A DNA stretch of 12,176 nt from Terfezia claveryi (lineage: Eukaryota > Ascomycota > Pezizomycetes > Pezizales > Pezizaceae). Position numbers and translations under genes: made by a program. Below, piece after piece: positions 1 through 8,570 of the stretch (positions are counted from its first letter, which is position 1; each line of letters starts with the position of its first letter). Below the pieces are notes generated by a model, which worked only from the letters and a program-made list of their open reading frames with translations, searched no databases and was not told the origin of the DNA. Location: assembly GCA_015179025.1 (NCBI GenBank), contig WHUX01000743.1:1-12176 (forward strand), read 5' to 3'.

Positions 1-300
1 GCAAGACCTGAAGTGGGAAGGCCGATGATAAAGAAGAGAAGGAGAGAGGAGGAGAAAGATGAAAAGAAGAGGAAGTTTAAGCTAGACATACCAATTATCA
101 ATCTGGATGTGGATGAAGAGGTAGATGAGCTTAAACAGAAGGCTGAGGATGAGGAGGATAAAGATGATGTTTTGGCAGTAGAAGAGACAATCAGATTGTT
201 GACAGTCAGAGAAGGGAGGCTGAATAAGCAGACGTTAGTGCGGAGCTTAGAGAAGTTGTTGGAAGCTAGTAAGGTGGAAATGGTGGAAGATATAGATTAG
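1..300 (+). CDS. C-terminal tail of LTR-retrotransposon internal ORF (5' partial)
   Basis: The frame is open from base 1 and ends at the TAG at 298-300, so this is the end of a longer protein that begins outside the window; the ATG at 13 need not be a start. The ~99 visible residues are highly charged. A basic stretch (KKRRREEEKDEKKRK) that could act as a nuclear localisation signal is followed by an acidic, helix-prone region with Leu-rich heptads near the end. No catalytic motif or zinc knuckle is visible. The assignment comes from context: about 170 bp downstream lies a purine-rich tract followed at once by TG, the layout of the end of gag-pol in a Ty3/gypsy-type element. It would then be the variable tail after integrase. 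The frame has no internal stop, so it is less decayed than its neighbours. A host protein end is possible but less likely. Confidence 0.5.
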   Translation, partial: ARPEVGRPMIKKRRREEEKDEKKRKFKLDIPIINLDVDEEVDELKQKAEDEEDKDDVLAVEETIRLLTVREGRLNKQTLVRSLEKLLEASKVEMVEDID

Positions 301-467
301 GGAGGTTTCTTTTATTATTATACGAATACTAGATTGTTTTGGATATTTTATTTATTTCTTTTGTAGATGTATTTTTTTTGCTTTTGCTATAGGGAAAAAG
401 GGTAAAGAATTTGTTGTTTCGAGAGTTGGATGAATATTTAGGTGGCAATGGGGCTACCTAAGTATTC

Positions 468-481
468 AGAGGGGGGAGGAA
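468..481 (+). promoter_or_regulatory. Polypurine tract (plus-strand primer) of LTR retrotransposon
   Basis: A run of 14 purines (AGAGGGGGGAGGAA) sits directly before TGTAGTAGC. This is the standard arrangement of a polypurine tract abutting the 5'-TG of a 3' LTR, where the tract primes plus-strand DNA synthesis. Between the ORF stop (300) and the tract is ~167 bp of T-rich untranslated sequence. That stretch contains a short imperfect stem at 440-459 (AGGTGGC paired with GCTACCT). Confidence 0.65.
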
Positions 482-898
482 TGTAGTAGCTAGGAAGTTA
501 TTTGTGATGAGGGTAATAGCAAAAGTTATTTTTTAGCTTAGTTTATTAGCCTCACGGGAAAGATGGTATATTATGCGTGGGAATTCTTGTACTTTGATAC
601 ACTCATTAAGAAATATACGTATCGTTTTTACGTGTATAAGGAAAGTACTAGAATCTTTACTCTATTACCTTAAGACGATTGATAGCCAGCTTCACATGCC
701 ACTATCGATTGTCTTTTGTTTTTTGAGACTTTACTCTATCACTTGCATGTGTTGAGATACGTAAGTCTTAAGAATCGCTTATCTCTCATTGAGATCGATC
801 CTCGCTTATAGGATTCTCGCTTATAGTAAAAATACTTCGTGACAATTCTGCGAGATACCAGTGGATTCCGCCAGCTCATTTGACTCTTCGGATATACA
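482..898 (+). repeat. 3' long terminal repeat (right boundary uncertain)
   Basis: The left edge is set by TG directly after the polypurine tract. The right edge is a guess: ATATACA ending at 898 gives a 417-bp TG...CA unit. The edge should lie at or before ~936, because minus-strand coding-like sequence is readable from there on. Inside the repeat, CTCGCTTATAG occurs twice close together (near 801-827), and near-complementary arms lie around 675-710. The 5' LTR is outside the window, so neither LTR identity (insertion age) nor the target-site duplication can be read. No coding potential was seen within it. Confidence 0.5.
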
Positions 899-935
899 AG
901 ACAGTAATAGTCACTATGACTATTTGTGATCTTCT

Positions 936-1225
936 TCATAGCATGAGCACAGCAGTATCAATGAGTGTTTCCTCATCTGAATCGGACGAGGAATTGGACA
1001 AGGATTCATTTCCATTATCCTATATTGGAATTGGCTTATAATGTAGCCAAAATATTACAATCTACATTCCTCTTCATCGAACAAGATTTCATTCCTGTAT
1101 GCAACTCCAGTTTCAATTCTTGGCCATAGTCCAATACTAGGAGCTATTGCTTAGAAGGCCTTGCATTTATGGTCTGCCTGCCCTGCTGGCAGAGGGGCTT
1201 GTTGAGAGGATGATTTTCGAACCAT
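936..1225 (-). pseudogene. Decayed unrecognised ORF, N-terminal part, cut off by the LTR
   Basis: Reading down from the ATG at 1225 gives MVRKSSSQQAPLPAGQ and on to a TAA (1151-1153). The same frame continues through a readable stretch (PSIGLWPRIETGVAYRNEIL, then FDEEECRL) to a second TAA (1055-1057). After a frame change, an acidic Ser/Asp/Glu segment (SNSSSDSDEETLIDTAVLML) runs to a stop at 936-938. The flow of ordinary protein-like sequence across stops suggests a mutated gene rather than chance. I do not recognise the family. An acidic Ser/Asp stretch followed by a hydrophobic helix is common at the N-terminus of fungal transposases, but that is weak. It lies ~150 bp downstream of another minus-strand pseudogene, and both may belong to one two-gene element. 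Confidence 0.4.
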
Positions 1226-1324
1226 TGTAGAGGAAAAACTTGCACAGAAGGTATGGAAGAGTAAAATTCCAACGCACAGCGTTCAATGCCTTTATTAAAA
1301 ACTCAAGTTACTAACTAAATCTAC

Positions 1325-1396
1325 TCTCCAAAAAAATCCTGACAACTACCCCCTAAAAAAATCCTAATAACCTCCTAAAAAAAAAATCCTAATGAA
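1325..1396. repeat. Short tandem repeat, three copies of a ~24-bp A-rich unit
   Basis: The core CTaAAAAAAATCCTaA recurs three times (around 1328, 1353 and 1376) with CT-rich spacers. The copies differ in A-run length (7, 7 and 10). It overlaps the 3' end of the minus-strand pseudogene and fills the gap to the next one. An AATAAA-like motif on the minus strand (near 1290-1295) lies just beyond it and could be an old polyadenylation signal. Confidence 0.6.
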
Positions 1397-2705
1397 CAGA
1401 CCCTGGCACAGACCTCTGTGCCTGCCTTCACATACCAACCTTATCCCAAAGCCCTCCATACCTTATTGGCTACCCTTACTCCTTCATCATGTGTTGCCTG
1501 TCACCTCACCATGCAAGTATTACTATCTGCTGGGGGAGCTGCAGGATCTACTTCCAGCATAGCTCGCATAGCCGTCATTCTAGTAGTGGTCGAACCCCTG
1601 GCTAGCACCATTTCCCTGCCATTCTCCGGTTGGGGATCCAGTCCCTGCTAGATATTGTACCCTTTAGAGTCGGAATTGTAGATCTCTTCAGCTGGGTACT
1701 TTTCCTGCTCCTTCCTCTTTATTATATACAAAGCTCTCTTTTGCCTCTTAATCTGCATCCTGATCTTTAGCTTCTGCGCTTCGAATCCCTCCTGTGTGCG
1801 AGAGAATGTACGCTTTGCAAAGCTGGTAAGATTTCAACTCAAAGAGTTGAAATCCTCTGTAGGGTCTATATACTCTTCTGCTAGATCAAGGAAGTCAGCC
1901 TCGAAGTATGCACCATCATCTGCCAGTAGACTGTCTGCAACTGGAGGCACCAAACCTAGATCCTGATAAAGGATACCTTGTACGCGAACAGGTTTTGATG
2001 AGGTTAGTTCTAAAAAGGCTTGCACCTCTTCATCGGTTTGTAGACGTGTAGCAGGAGGGATTGTGTTGCCTGAGCTTGGGTTCTCTAGTGCTCCATAGAT
2101 AACCCACACCTTCCTCCCCACTAGGATTCTTTCTTGGATTTTGTCCACAATCTCTAAAAGAGATGCCAATCTCAAAATAGCAATACAGTTGCTCAGAGGT
2201 TCATCCCATTTATACTCCCTACTAACATTATCCTGTACCTCCTTGCCACGAGCTAGATCGATGAGTAATAGTCTTACAGGCTTTTGGAAGCCCTCCTAAC
2301 CATTGTCCTGTACATTTCAACCAGTTGCATCGGCCCCCCCAAACTGGACATCAGGAGCATTAGCAGCCAGGTTTGCTACTTAGGCTAATGCGTGCCCCTG
2401 CTCTGTGTCTTTGGCCTTTTTGAGCACGTCTTGCAAAATCTTATTGAGAGTAATCTCAGCTGCTCTTTTGATGGCCGCTGCCCCATTTTGGATTAGGGCA
2501 ATTTGGATACAGGCAGCCTAGTCTCCTGCTGAGTATAGGTTTTGAATTGATGCCAGAGGGCATTACCAGCCTGCCTTTTCCCTATTATCTCACTAGTCCA
2601 TGCCCACCCCTTGACCCCGTTCCTCCATTGGGAGTACCAGAGGTCATGCTCCCCCTACCCCAATAGTGCTTTTGCCTGGCTAACTTCTTGTACTATGGTT
2701 GGCAT
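1375..2705 (-). pseudogene. Decayed unrecognised protein gene (~435 codons, about 8 in-frame stops, one frameshift)
   Basis: From the ATG at 2705 the minus strand reads MPTIVQEVSQAKALLG, a stop (2655-2657), then a Trp-rich segment with [20 protein letters not shown]. The frame shifts near 2520. It then stays in one frame to the TAG at 1375-1377, interrupted only by point stops, including 1834-1836, 1648-1650, 1501-1503 and 1441-1443. The longest uninterrupted part (1834-2175) holds a readable domain ([17 protein letters not shown], then [20 protein letters not shown], then an acidic stretch). After the TGA at 1834-1836 comes a Lys/Arg-rich helical segment (QKLKIRMQIKRQKRALYIIK). Base composition is visibly less AT-rich than the flanks. 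Stops without indels fit C-to-T decay. No catalytic motif or known domain is recognised; an accessory or gag-like protein of a mobile element is possible, but I would not name it. Confidence 0.6.
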
Positions 2706-2939
2706 TTAGACAAACTATATTGGGATTTTAGTAACCCCTATTAGAAACTATACTTTAAAAGGTACTTACATTATTTATGTTGTTAGTTAGTTAGGTGTTA
2801 ACGAAATGGGAAGTGGTGATGGCAGGAAAGTATGCAAGTTGTGATCGCAGGAAGTATTGTGAATGGTTAATGAGAATAATTGATTCACAGATCTATGGGG
2901 GTATTTATGGACTCTATGAAGTTGGACATAAGAGTAGGC
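2706..2939. other. Non-coding spacer
   Basis: AT-rich sequence upstream of the minus-strand pseudogene. If that gene was ever expressed from its own promoter, the promoter would lie here, but I see no convincing TATA or initiator on the minus strand. The + strand frame starting at 2795 lacks protein-like composition and overlaps repeats. Confidence 0.4.
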
Positions 2940-3125
2940 CATGTTTGCTTGGTCAGCAATCAACATGGCCAGTTACTCCAGTTCTGTATAGCCTGCATAA
3001 GGTCATGACCTTTATGTTAATTATTAGACATGTTTGCTTCAAGCAGTCAGCAATTCACATAGCCATCTATGGCCTGTATAAGACTATGACCTGCATAAGA
3101 GTATGACCTTTGTGTTAATATCTAG
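2940..3125. repeat. Diverged direct repeat, two copies of ~90-97 bp
   Basis: Copy 1 (2940-3028) and copy 2 (3029-3125) both start with CATGTTTGCTT, continue through a TCAGCAAT-like segment, and end with a block like GACCTTTATGTTAAT. The segment CCTGCATAAG-TATGACCTTtgtgttaata occurs in both, and a shortened form is repeated inside copy 2. A partial third unit may precede them (2905-2938, ATGGACTCTATGAAG...ACATAAGAGTAGG). The right end touches the left arm of the inverted-repeat element at 3121. No gene is seen. Confidence 0.6.
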
Positions 3126-3367
3126 CACCTGTGTAACGACTTTCAAAAGCCCTCTAACCTTGTAAGTTGGAATTTGAGTATACTAGATACTTTCTGTTGT
3201 ATGTAGATGTTGTGACACTACCATATTTTATAGCATATGGTAAACAGAAGTAGAGTGTATAACAGCAAAATACAAATAACCACAGTATAATATTAAGTAT
3301 GCAATACACATAGATTCCAACTTACGAGGTTGGAGAGCTTTTGCAAGTCATTTACAAAGGTACTAGA
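3121..3367. mobile_element. MITE-like element with ~50-bp terminal inverted repeats
   Basis: The left arm (3121-3175) and the reverse complement of the right arm (3312-3367) match over about 50 bp with a handful of mismatches. Shared blocks are GTACCT/GCACCT, TGTAA, GACTT, CAAAAGC, CTC.AACCT, then GTAAGTTGGAAT. The ~136-bp AT-rich interior has no ORF. Just outside the arms, TA (or CTAG) occurs on both sides. This fits a TA target duplication and therefore a non-autonomous Tc1/mariner-type element, but CTAG is also palindromic, so the exact edge is open. The autonomous partner is not in the window. Confidence 0.7.
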
Positions 3368-3800
3368 CTCAAGTTATTTAGTAGTACAATCCCAAATCTA
3401 AGCCTATTTAGAAAGCAGCTTGTACCGCTTCTAGTTAATTTCCTAAGTCAGAAAGACCTAGGATATTGTATATATATATAATAGTACTACTACTGAATAT
3501 TAATAATTATTTAGAGCTACTGTATCAAGCCCCTGTTGCAGAAGTCATCCGACCACTTAAGTTGGAATCTAAGTGCGCTGCAAATATGCTATTGTCTTGT
3601 AAATCTTTGTAATACCTAGTGGTATATGCCACTTACATCAATTCCTTCCTAATTAGGTATGAGACTATTGAGACTATAGCACTGATACGGGTTTGATTTG
3701 CCCCCCCCCCAAATCTCTTAATATATATAAACCTATTCTCCTCAATATCTACAATATATTAATTGCTATTATTGACTATTAGCTATTCTGCTACTACTAT
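3368..3800. other. Non-coding AT-rich stretch with a third TIR-like fragment and a C-tract
   Basis: No gene is seen. Around 3540-3572 a segment (GAAGTCATCCGACCAC, then TTAAGTTGGAATCTAAG) resembles the inner part of the inverted-repeat arms at 3121 and 3312, possibly a solo end of the same family. TATATATATA occurs at 3470-3480. A run of ten C at 3701-3710 is flanked by the complementary hexamers GATTTG (3695-3700) and CAAATC (3710-3715). A TATA-like run (3721-3731) follows, about 85-90 bp before the ATGs at 3805 and 3814. Confidence 0.5.
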
Positions 3801-3813
3801 CATTATGTCTTCA

Positions 3814-4516
3814 TGTCAACCTTGCCAGAAACTGATGTTCTACCACCAGAGCTATCTCCAAAAGATAGTACTAATCGGTATGTCCTACTTAGCTTAGTAA
3901 AGAAACCCCTTTGGTTGTGATAGCCTCTCTTTGGTTGAAAAGCCCCCCTTTGATTGAGAAAGCCCCCTTTAGTTGAGAAAGCCCTGTTTTGGTTGACCGC
4001 ACCCCTTAGAAGACCCCTTTGGAGTGAGAGCCCTTCCATTAGAGTGAGAGTCCTCCCATTAGAGTGAGCGACCTCCTATTGGAGTGAGAGCTCTCCCATA
4101 ATTAGAGCAAGAGCCCTCCTATAATTGGAGCAAGAGTCTTAGTCCTAGCTAATATTTTCTTAGTATTAATGAAAACCCAACGAAGATATTATATAGAACA
4201 TGAAGCCAGCATAAGCGGATAGCTCTTCTCCAAAGTATATCGGAATTAACTACAGATATTAAGGATATGGAGCAGGATATAGAAGTACTATCTACGTCGC
4301 CATTACCATATAGTAAGTGAGCAAAGAAATGTTTAGAGTCAGATTATCTATAACTAGCAATAAATTAGAGAACCAAGAAAATATGCTACTCGCAATCCTA
4401 TTTCTAACCCCTTCCAAGCCTCTGCCAACTCCAATGCATCTTTAACTCCAGTAGCTCCTCTAAAACTAGCTTTTCCTCAATCTGCAAAGTCAAATCAGAG
4501 GCAGCAGATAAGATAA
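3814..4516 (+). pseudogene. Possible heavily decayed gene interrupted by a minisatellite
   Basis: This is a weak call. The ATG at 3814 opens a short protein-like frame (MSTLPETDVLPPELSPKDST, then NRYVLLSLVKK) that runs into the minisatellite, with a TATA-like run upstream. Beyond the repeat, + strand fragments still read like protein: RYYIEHEASIS near 4180, IALLQSISELTTDIKDMEQD near 4220-4275, and a Ser/Pro/Asn-rich segment (NPFQASANSNASLTPVAPLK) near 4400-4465, ending at the TAA at 4514-4516. Linking them needs several frame changes, and no family is recognised. It may instead be several unrelated fragments. Confidence 0.25.
3900..4138. repeat. Minisatellite, about 11 degenerate units of 18-23 bp
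   Basis: Two related halves are visible. The left half (3900-~4000) repeats an AAAGCCCCCTTTgGTTGAG-like unit. The right half (~4010-4138) repeats AGtCCTcCCATTAGAGTGAG (20 bp), and its last two or three units lengthened to 23 bp (CCATAATTAGAGCAAG type). Both halves share the pattern pyrimidine block, then TTgg/TTag, then GAG. The unit length is not a multiple of three, so conserved repeat peptides are not expected, and the minus-strand frame here (NQRG-like repeats) is probably a by-product. Confidence 0.7.
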
Positions 4517-5270
4517 TGGCTAAGACAACAGCATACCTATTGCGAACATTTATGGAAACGTAGTTAGAGAGGAAGGATAAGGGAGGAAAGGATTGATGAT
4601 TTGGGCAATGGAAGAGCAATATCAAGGTTCATGCAGAAGTGATTCTTTTGTTCAGGTTGGAAATTGTAGTTTTATTAAAGGGGGAGAGCAAACATAATAA
4701 ACTATAAGAGTGTTCCATCCAGTAAAGTCGGAACTTGTATCCAATGAAGTCAGAACTTGTATCCAGTGAAGTATTGCCTTGGGCAGCTCTGAACTCAGTA
4801 AAGAAATGGCATGGTTGAAGTGAGGGTCATAGATAGGACTTTAACTAAGGATAGGAAGCACCCCAGCCTCATCTTGTTGTTCTTGCCTGCGTGATTGTAG
4901 TGGCTTCAGTTGGCTGATCGCGGCATTGAATTTAGATGCAACAAGATGAAGGTAAGAGGTCTCCTGACTCCAGAGGTAGAGGGCAGTCTCCATAGTAGAG
5001 AGAAGTAAGGAAGAATGTAAAGGTTGTATATTTGGTATGGGTAGAAGGAAGAAAGTAAGTAGAGAGAAGATTAGGAAGGGGGTGGGGTCAAGGGTATTGT
5101 ACCAGTCGATCTTGGCAAAATCCAAGTATCACTGGATAGGATCCTTTATTCAGTGTAATCGGAGCCTTGGCACTTAAGAAGCTTATTTCCTGAGATTCTG
5201 TTAATGAAAATATTACACCACAAATCTGTCTCTTAAATATTTTACAACCTCCTTGATATTTCAAAATGAA
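4517..5270. other. Non-coding stretch, no recognised gene
   Basis: Apart from the 22-bp repeat listed separately, I find nothing firm. A minus-strand open frame at 4841-5125 is 94 codons long with a hydrophobic segment, but it begins at TTG, has no neighbour in frame and matches nothing I know. At 5133-5154 the complementary arms CACTG and CAGTG flank a 12-bp loop region. The 5' terminus of the transposon carrying relic A should lie somewhere here or shortly upstream, but no CACTA-like terminal repeat or target duplication could be paired with the other end. Confidence 0.35.
4718..4772. repeat. Short tandem repeat, 2.5 copies of 22 bp
   Basis: TCCAGTAAAGTCGGAACTTG plus TA (4718-4739) is followed by TCCAATGAAGTCAGAACTTG plus TA (4740-4761) and a half copy TCCAGTGAAGT (4762-4772). 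The differences between full copies are transitions (G/A). The core AAGT(C/T)GGAA also occurs in the inverted-repeat arms at 3121-3367, near 3560 and near 1668. This may be coincidence or shared descent. Confidence 0.7.
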
Positions 5271-5279
5271 TAGATATAA

Positions 5280-8155
5280 AACCCTATACCAATAGTGCCC
5301 ACATTCTATACTTCAGCTGTAGCATATTCAAACCATCTAGAGAAGGTTCATCCTGAAAAAAATGTGAAGGATCTTAATGGGCTACTGCCACTGTCTCAAA
5401 GCGTCAGTTCTGCAACACCAGAGATACTACTGATTTAGATTATGATATAGATAAGCAATTTCATAGATATTATATCTGCTGATGTTGATTACTACTCTGA
5501 TTCATGCCATAGCGAGGGATCTGATAGGGAGGCTCGAACTTTTTGTATTGAACCAAAATCTAATGAGGGAAGTCAGCACATTAATGCAATCACCTATTCA
5601 CATACAGGCAACCCAATATGTCATATGTATTTCCGGAGGAAGACCAAACTTCAATTTGTTTACTCATTCTACACCTCAATTGATTATCGACTGGCATACT
5701 TCTTAATTATACAAAGACCTCACAGTCAAAGATCACCAGTTTTTCAAGGATAACCTCTTGAAAGGCCTTAATCCAACGATGAGGTTCAATTTGGTCAGCA
5801 TATACAATATATAAGCTTATCACTAGTAGCAAATGAACCTTCCTGCACTCAGGAACAGTGAACTACCCATTACTCAAGGGGGTGGCCTTTTATTATGGAA
5901 TATTATTGCAGTAATGAAGTACCTTCTATGTCAAAAGGTTTATGCCAGCGAGATGGCCTGGGGCCCGGCAAGAATATGACAATGCAGGGAATAGGGTATA
6001 TAGTAGATCCATACTGCACAGTAGTGGGAAGATACTCAGGTAAGCAATTTGTGTGTACTATGTCGGATATCCAACTAACTGAAATGGATGGCTTTGCTAC
6101 CTGAAGGCAGGACACTTATTCTGATTTTACTAACATCAGATAAACTCACCTAATGAATTTCTCTGGAGACAAAAAGTTATACCTGTTTATATAGTATAGG
6201 CAATATAGAAGCTCCATACGTAATACATATATGATGCATGCTGGATACCAATTGTACTACTACCGATTGCCCAAACGAATGTACAAAATACCTAGGTATT
6301 CAGTAGAAAACTGGAAATTAGGCGTTGCAAACTATATACGATGTTTTTGCACATTTGCTAAAACGCTATCTGACGTGAGATGTCAGAAAGGCTACGAGAT
6401 GGTTTGTGCTGATGGGAACGTAGCTTATGCTTTCCTAAGCTGTTTTGTTGGCTCTGACCATATGGAAAATACTACAATCTATGGTATTGCAAACAACCTG
6501 CCCTTCTTGACAATTCTGACTGAGAAGCTTGGTGCGTATTCAGAAGTGGTTATCCAGCTCACTCACATCAAAATTATGCTGCAGCATACAATGATTCCAA
6601 GCTGTCAGTTTGAAAGCAAACGGCATTAAAAACATCAAAAACGCCTTGTGTTAGTCCAAATATAAATCTGCCTGAGCTCGTTGAGCAGATGTTTTGCACA
6701 ATATCCTCCTAGAAGTGTTAAATCATTTAATAGATTGATTCAACGTTTTCTAGAATACTATGAGCGGATTAATGCATTTGACTATGTCTGGCATCGTTGC
6801 CTCCCTACCCTAGATTTTCAGTTCCACTAAGGGATACCGAGTTGTTTCACAATGTGGGAAAGAAATGCGGAACTTTGGTAAAGTCATTCTTGGAACATTT
6901 ACCACGGTATTGATTCGGAAAGCCAACCAACCATGGCCCACCGGAGGTCAGGTACAGGAGTTCAACTGAGCAATTTGCTACATACGTAACATCACTGACT
7001 TCTATCTCATGACTCAGTATCCTAGTCATATGGATAAGACAGTTTCTTATTTATAAGAATATTTGCATCTGTTTTATGAAACTAAAGCTATGTTCTTGAG
7101 GTTTGTGCTGATAAGAAAACAAGAAAGGCTGCTGCAGAAGCACATAAGGATTTGTTGAAGGAACAAGCAGGATTATTGGTTGAAGACTTTAGGGCGTCAG
7201 AAAAGATTAGGATATATCAAGAAAATACCTTCGCTGTCGGGAATTGGTAAATAAGATTTTACAAGAAAGGGTGCACTTCAATTTCCCAAACATCTATTTA
7301 ATCTCCTATTATGCTGAACAGATTCCGAAGTTTAGGGCTCTAGCTCAATATTCCACGAATATTAGTGAAGCTATGCATAAAGGCCTTAAGGATGCTTACC
7401 ATCGAAGTAATAGGATTAATGCAATACTACAGATAGTTACTTCCTATCCAGAGATCATACTTTTGCTATGAAGGACTTGACACTTAATCTATGGAACTAG
7501 GTTAGGCAAAACGGAGATATGACGCCAGGTGTTGGAAAACAGGTCTACTTGAAGTCGCAGGGGAAAATTGAGTTAGGATTAATATCCACCCTGGAGGATC
7601 TGGAGCGTGTAACTGGCTTGCTAGATCTGATGCTGACAATGCAAGCGTTTTTAAGGTAAGAAGTGAGAAGCATGGATTCTGACCTACCGAGCTGTTAGTT
7701 TAGGAAATTCATTTATATGGGGTACTTCAAATTCCAGTGCCAAAATTCAGTAGAGAAGGGTTCATTTTGCATAATACTAGATGCACCGAGAAATTTCATA
7801 GGAAGGAAAGATATAATTGGATATAGATAAGGAAATAGCATGTATTGGATGAGGCACCAGTAGGGATGCTGAATGGTCGAATACCAGGATGAATCAATGT
7901 ATTGTTCAAAGTAATAACTATAGCAGAAATGGTGCACTAGTTAGTGCATGTGAATTTGCTTCAATACATTGGGTTGAATACTATGTAGGCATGGAAGGGA
8001 TAGTTCGTGTTGGATTGCCGATGAGTAGGGAAGGGGTTATAGTTAAAATATTACAAATAGAAGGGATTGCACTTTTGATACCATTAGAGTCAGGGGAAAG
8101 TTAGTTGGTAAATAATAGAATAGACTTAGAGACATGGAATATGATTTATGATTAG
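5280..8155 (+). pseudogene. Plavaka-like (CACTA-related) transposase relic A, near full length, many frameshifts
   Basis: Family function: a DDE-type transposase cutting and joining transposon ends in the nucleus. The frame is broken, but blocks occur in family order. A NHLEKVHPEK segment (5331-) resembles the His half of an N-terminal C2H2 finger. Then come an acidic linker, FYTSIDYRLAYFL (~5655), DHQFFKDNLLKGLNP (5731-) and MKYLLCQKVYA (~5917). Next are LPEGRTLILILLTSDK (6097-) and, after one lost base, HLMNFSGDKK (6147-6176), followed by GYEMVCADGN and HMENTTIYGIANN in the longest frame (6231-6629). Further on are DVLHNILLEVLNHLID (6688-), GKVILGTFTTVLIRKANQ (6877-), FNFPNIYLISYYAEQIPKF and the hallmark YSTNISEAMHKGLKDAYHRS. 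A 1-nt loss at 7451-7453 separates PE from DHTFAMKDL. VLQIPVPKFSREGFILHNTR (7722-) and a tail ending WNMIYD complete it. About 2.9 kb fits a ~900-950-residue protein. Catalytic residues could not be assigned. It is a dead copy converging on relic B. Confidence 0.85.
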
Positions 8156-8365
8156 GAAATAATAAACTTGTGACTAGTTGAGAGAAGAGCCACAAAGAAT
8201 GTGAAGTGTCAGATGTAAAACAGGTGCCAGGCCAATATTAGGAGGGCATGTGTGAGGGCATATAGAGGTAAGCAGAAAATTGTAACATATAGAATGGTAT
8301 AAATGTAGTTAATGCATCCGGATACAGATTTATTTATTTTTCTGCTGAAGTTTGAGAGTGCACAT
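8156..8365. other. 3' flank of relic A
   Basis: AT-rich, with no gene. It follows the end of the transposase frame and leads into the repeats at 8368. An AATAAA-like motif (AAATAATAAAC near 8157-8167) lies just past the stop and could be the old polyadenylation signal of relic A. Confidence 0.4.
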
Positions 8366-8367
8366 AG

Positions 8368-8512
8368 GGTGTATGAGAGGCAGTGGGAATTTGGTGGTGT
8401 TCGAGGTATAGAGCATATATTTTAAGGATGCGCATGGGGTGCATGAGTGGGAGCAGAAATTTTATAGTATGAACAGAGTTCATGAGAGGCAGCAGGAATT
8501 TGGTGGTGCACC
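8368..8512 (+). repeat. Candidate 3' subterminal repeats of relic A
   Basis: Two long copies (8368-8400 and 8477-8509) share ATGAGAGGCAG.xGGAATTTGGTGGTG and lie ~109 bp apart. A shorter copy (GGTGCATGAGTGGGAGCAG, near 8438) sits between them. The core GGTGyATGAGAGGCA resembles the reverse complement of the TGCCTCycATGGCACC core of the array at 8571-9016, and the ~109-bp period is close to that array's 112 bp. The orientation is opposite to that array and the same as relic A, as subterminal repeats of an A-type element would be. The match is by eye and diverged. Confidence 0.5.
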
Positions 8513-8570
8513 AAGTAGAACAAAACTAGTTGCTGCATCATAATGGAGAATTTTTTTACTGATGCACCCT

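Noticed and set aside
573..939. Open frames on both strands (60 and 66 codons)
   Set aside because: They fall inside the inferred LTR, which is non-coding.
2795..3106. 103-codon + strand frame
   Set aside because: Composition is not protein-like (many Cys, Tyr and Met), and it spans the diverged direct repeat at 2940-3125.
3121..3367. Considered as a structured non-coding RNA because of the long inverted repeat
   Set aside because: Flanking TA/CTAG on both sides, non-coding core and a third copy of the arm nearby fit a MITE better.
4841..5125. 94-codon minus-strand frame with a hydrophobic segment, considered as a small membrane protein
   Set aside because: It starts with TTG rather than ATG, has no recognisable homologue or neighbour, and the hydrophobic run comes from CTT/TTC-rich DNA.
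5895..6115. Overlapping open frames on both strands (69 and 70 codons)
   Set aside because: The real coding signal here is in the other + frames of relic A (MKYLLCQKVYA, then EYDNAGNRVYS, then LPEGRTLILILL). These longer open frames are shadows.
6847..7029. 60-codon minus-strand frame
   Set aside because: It is antisense to a well-supported part of relic A (GKVILGTFTTVLIRKANQ onward) and has no support of its own.
7925..7950. Near-palindrome GCACTAGTTAGTGC, considered as a CACTA terminus
   Set aside because: It lies inside the coding blocks of relic A, well before the C-terminus at 8155, so it cannot be the element end.
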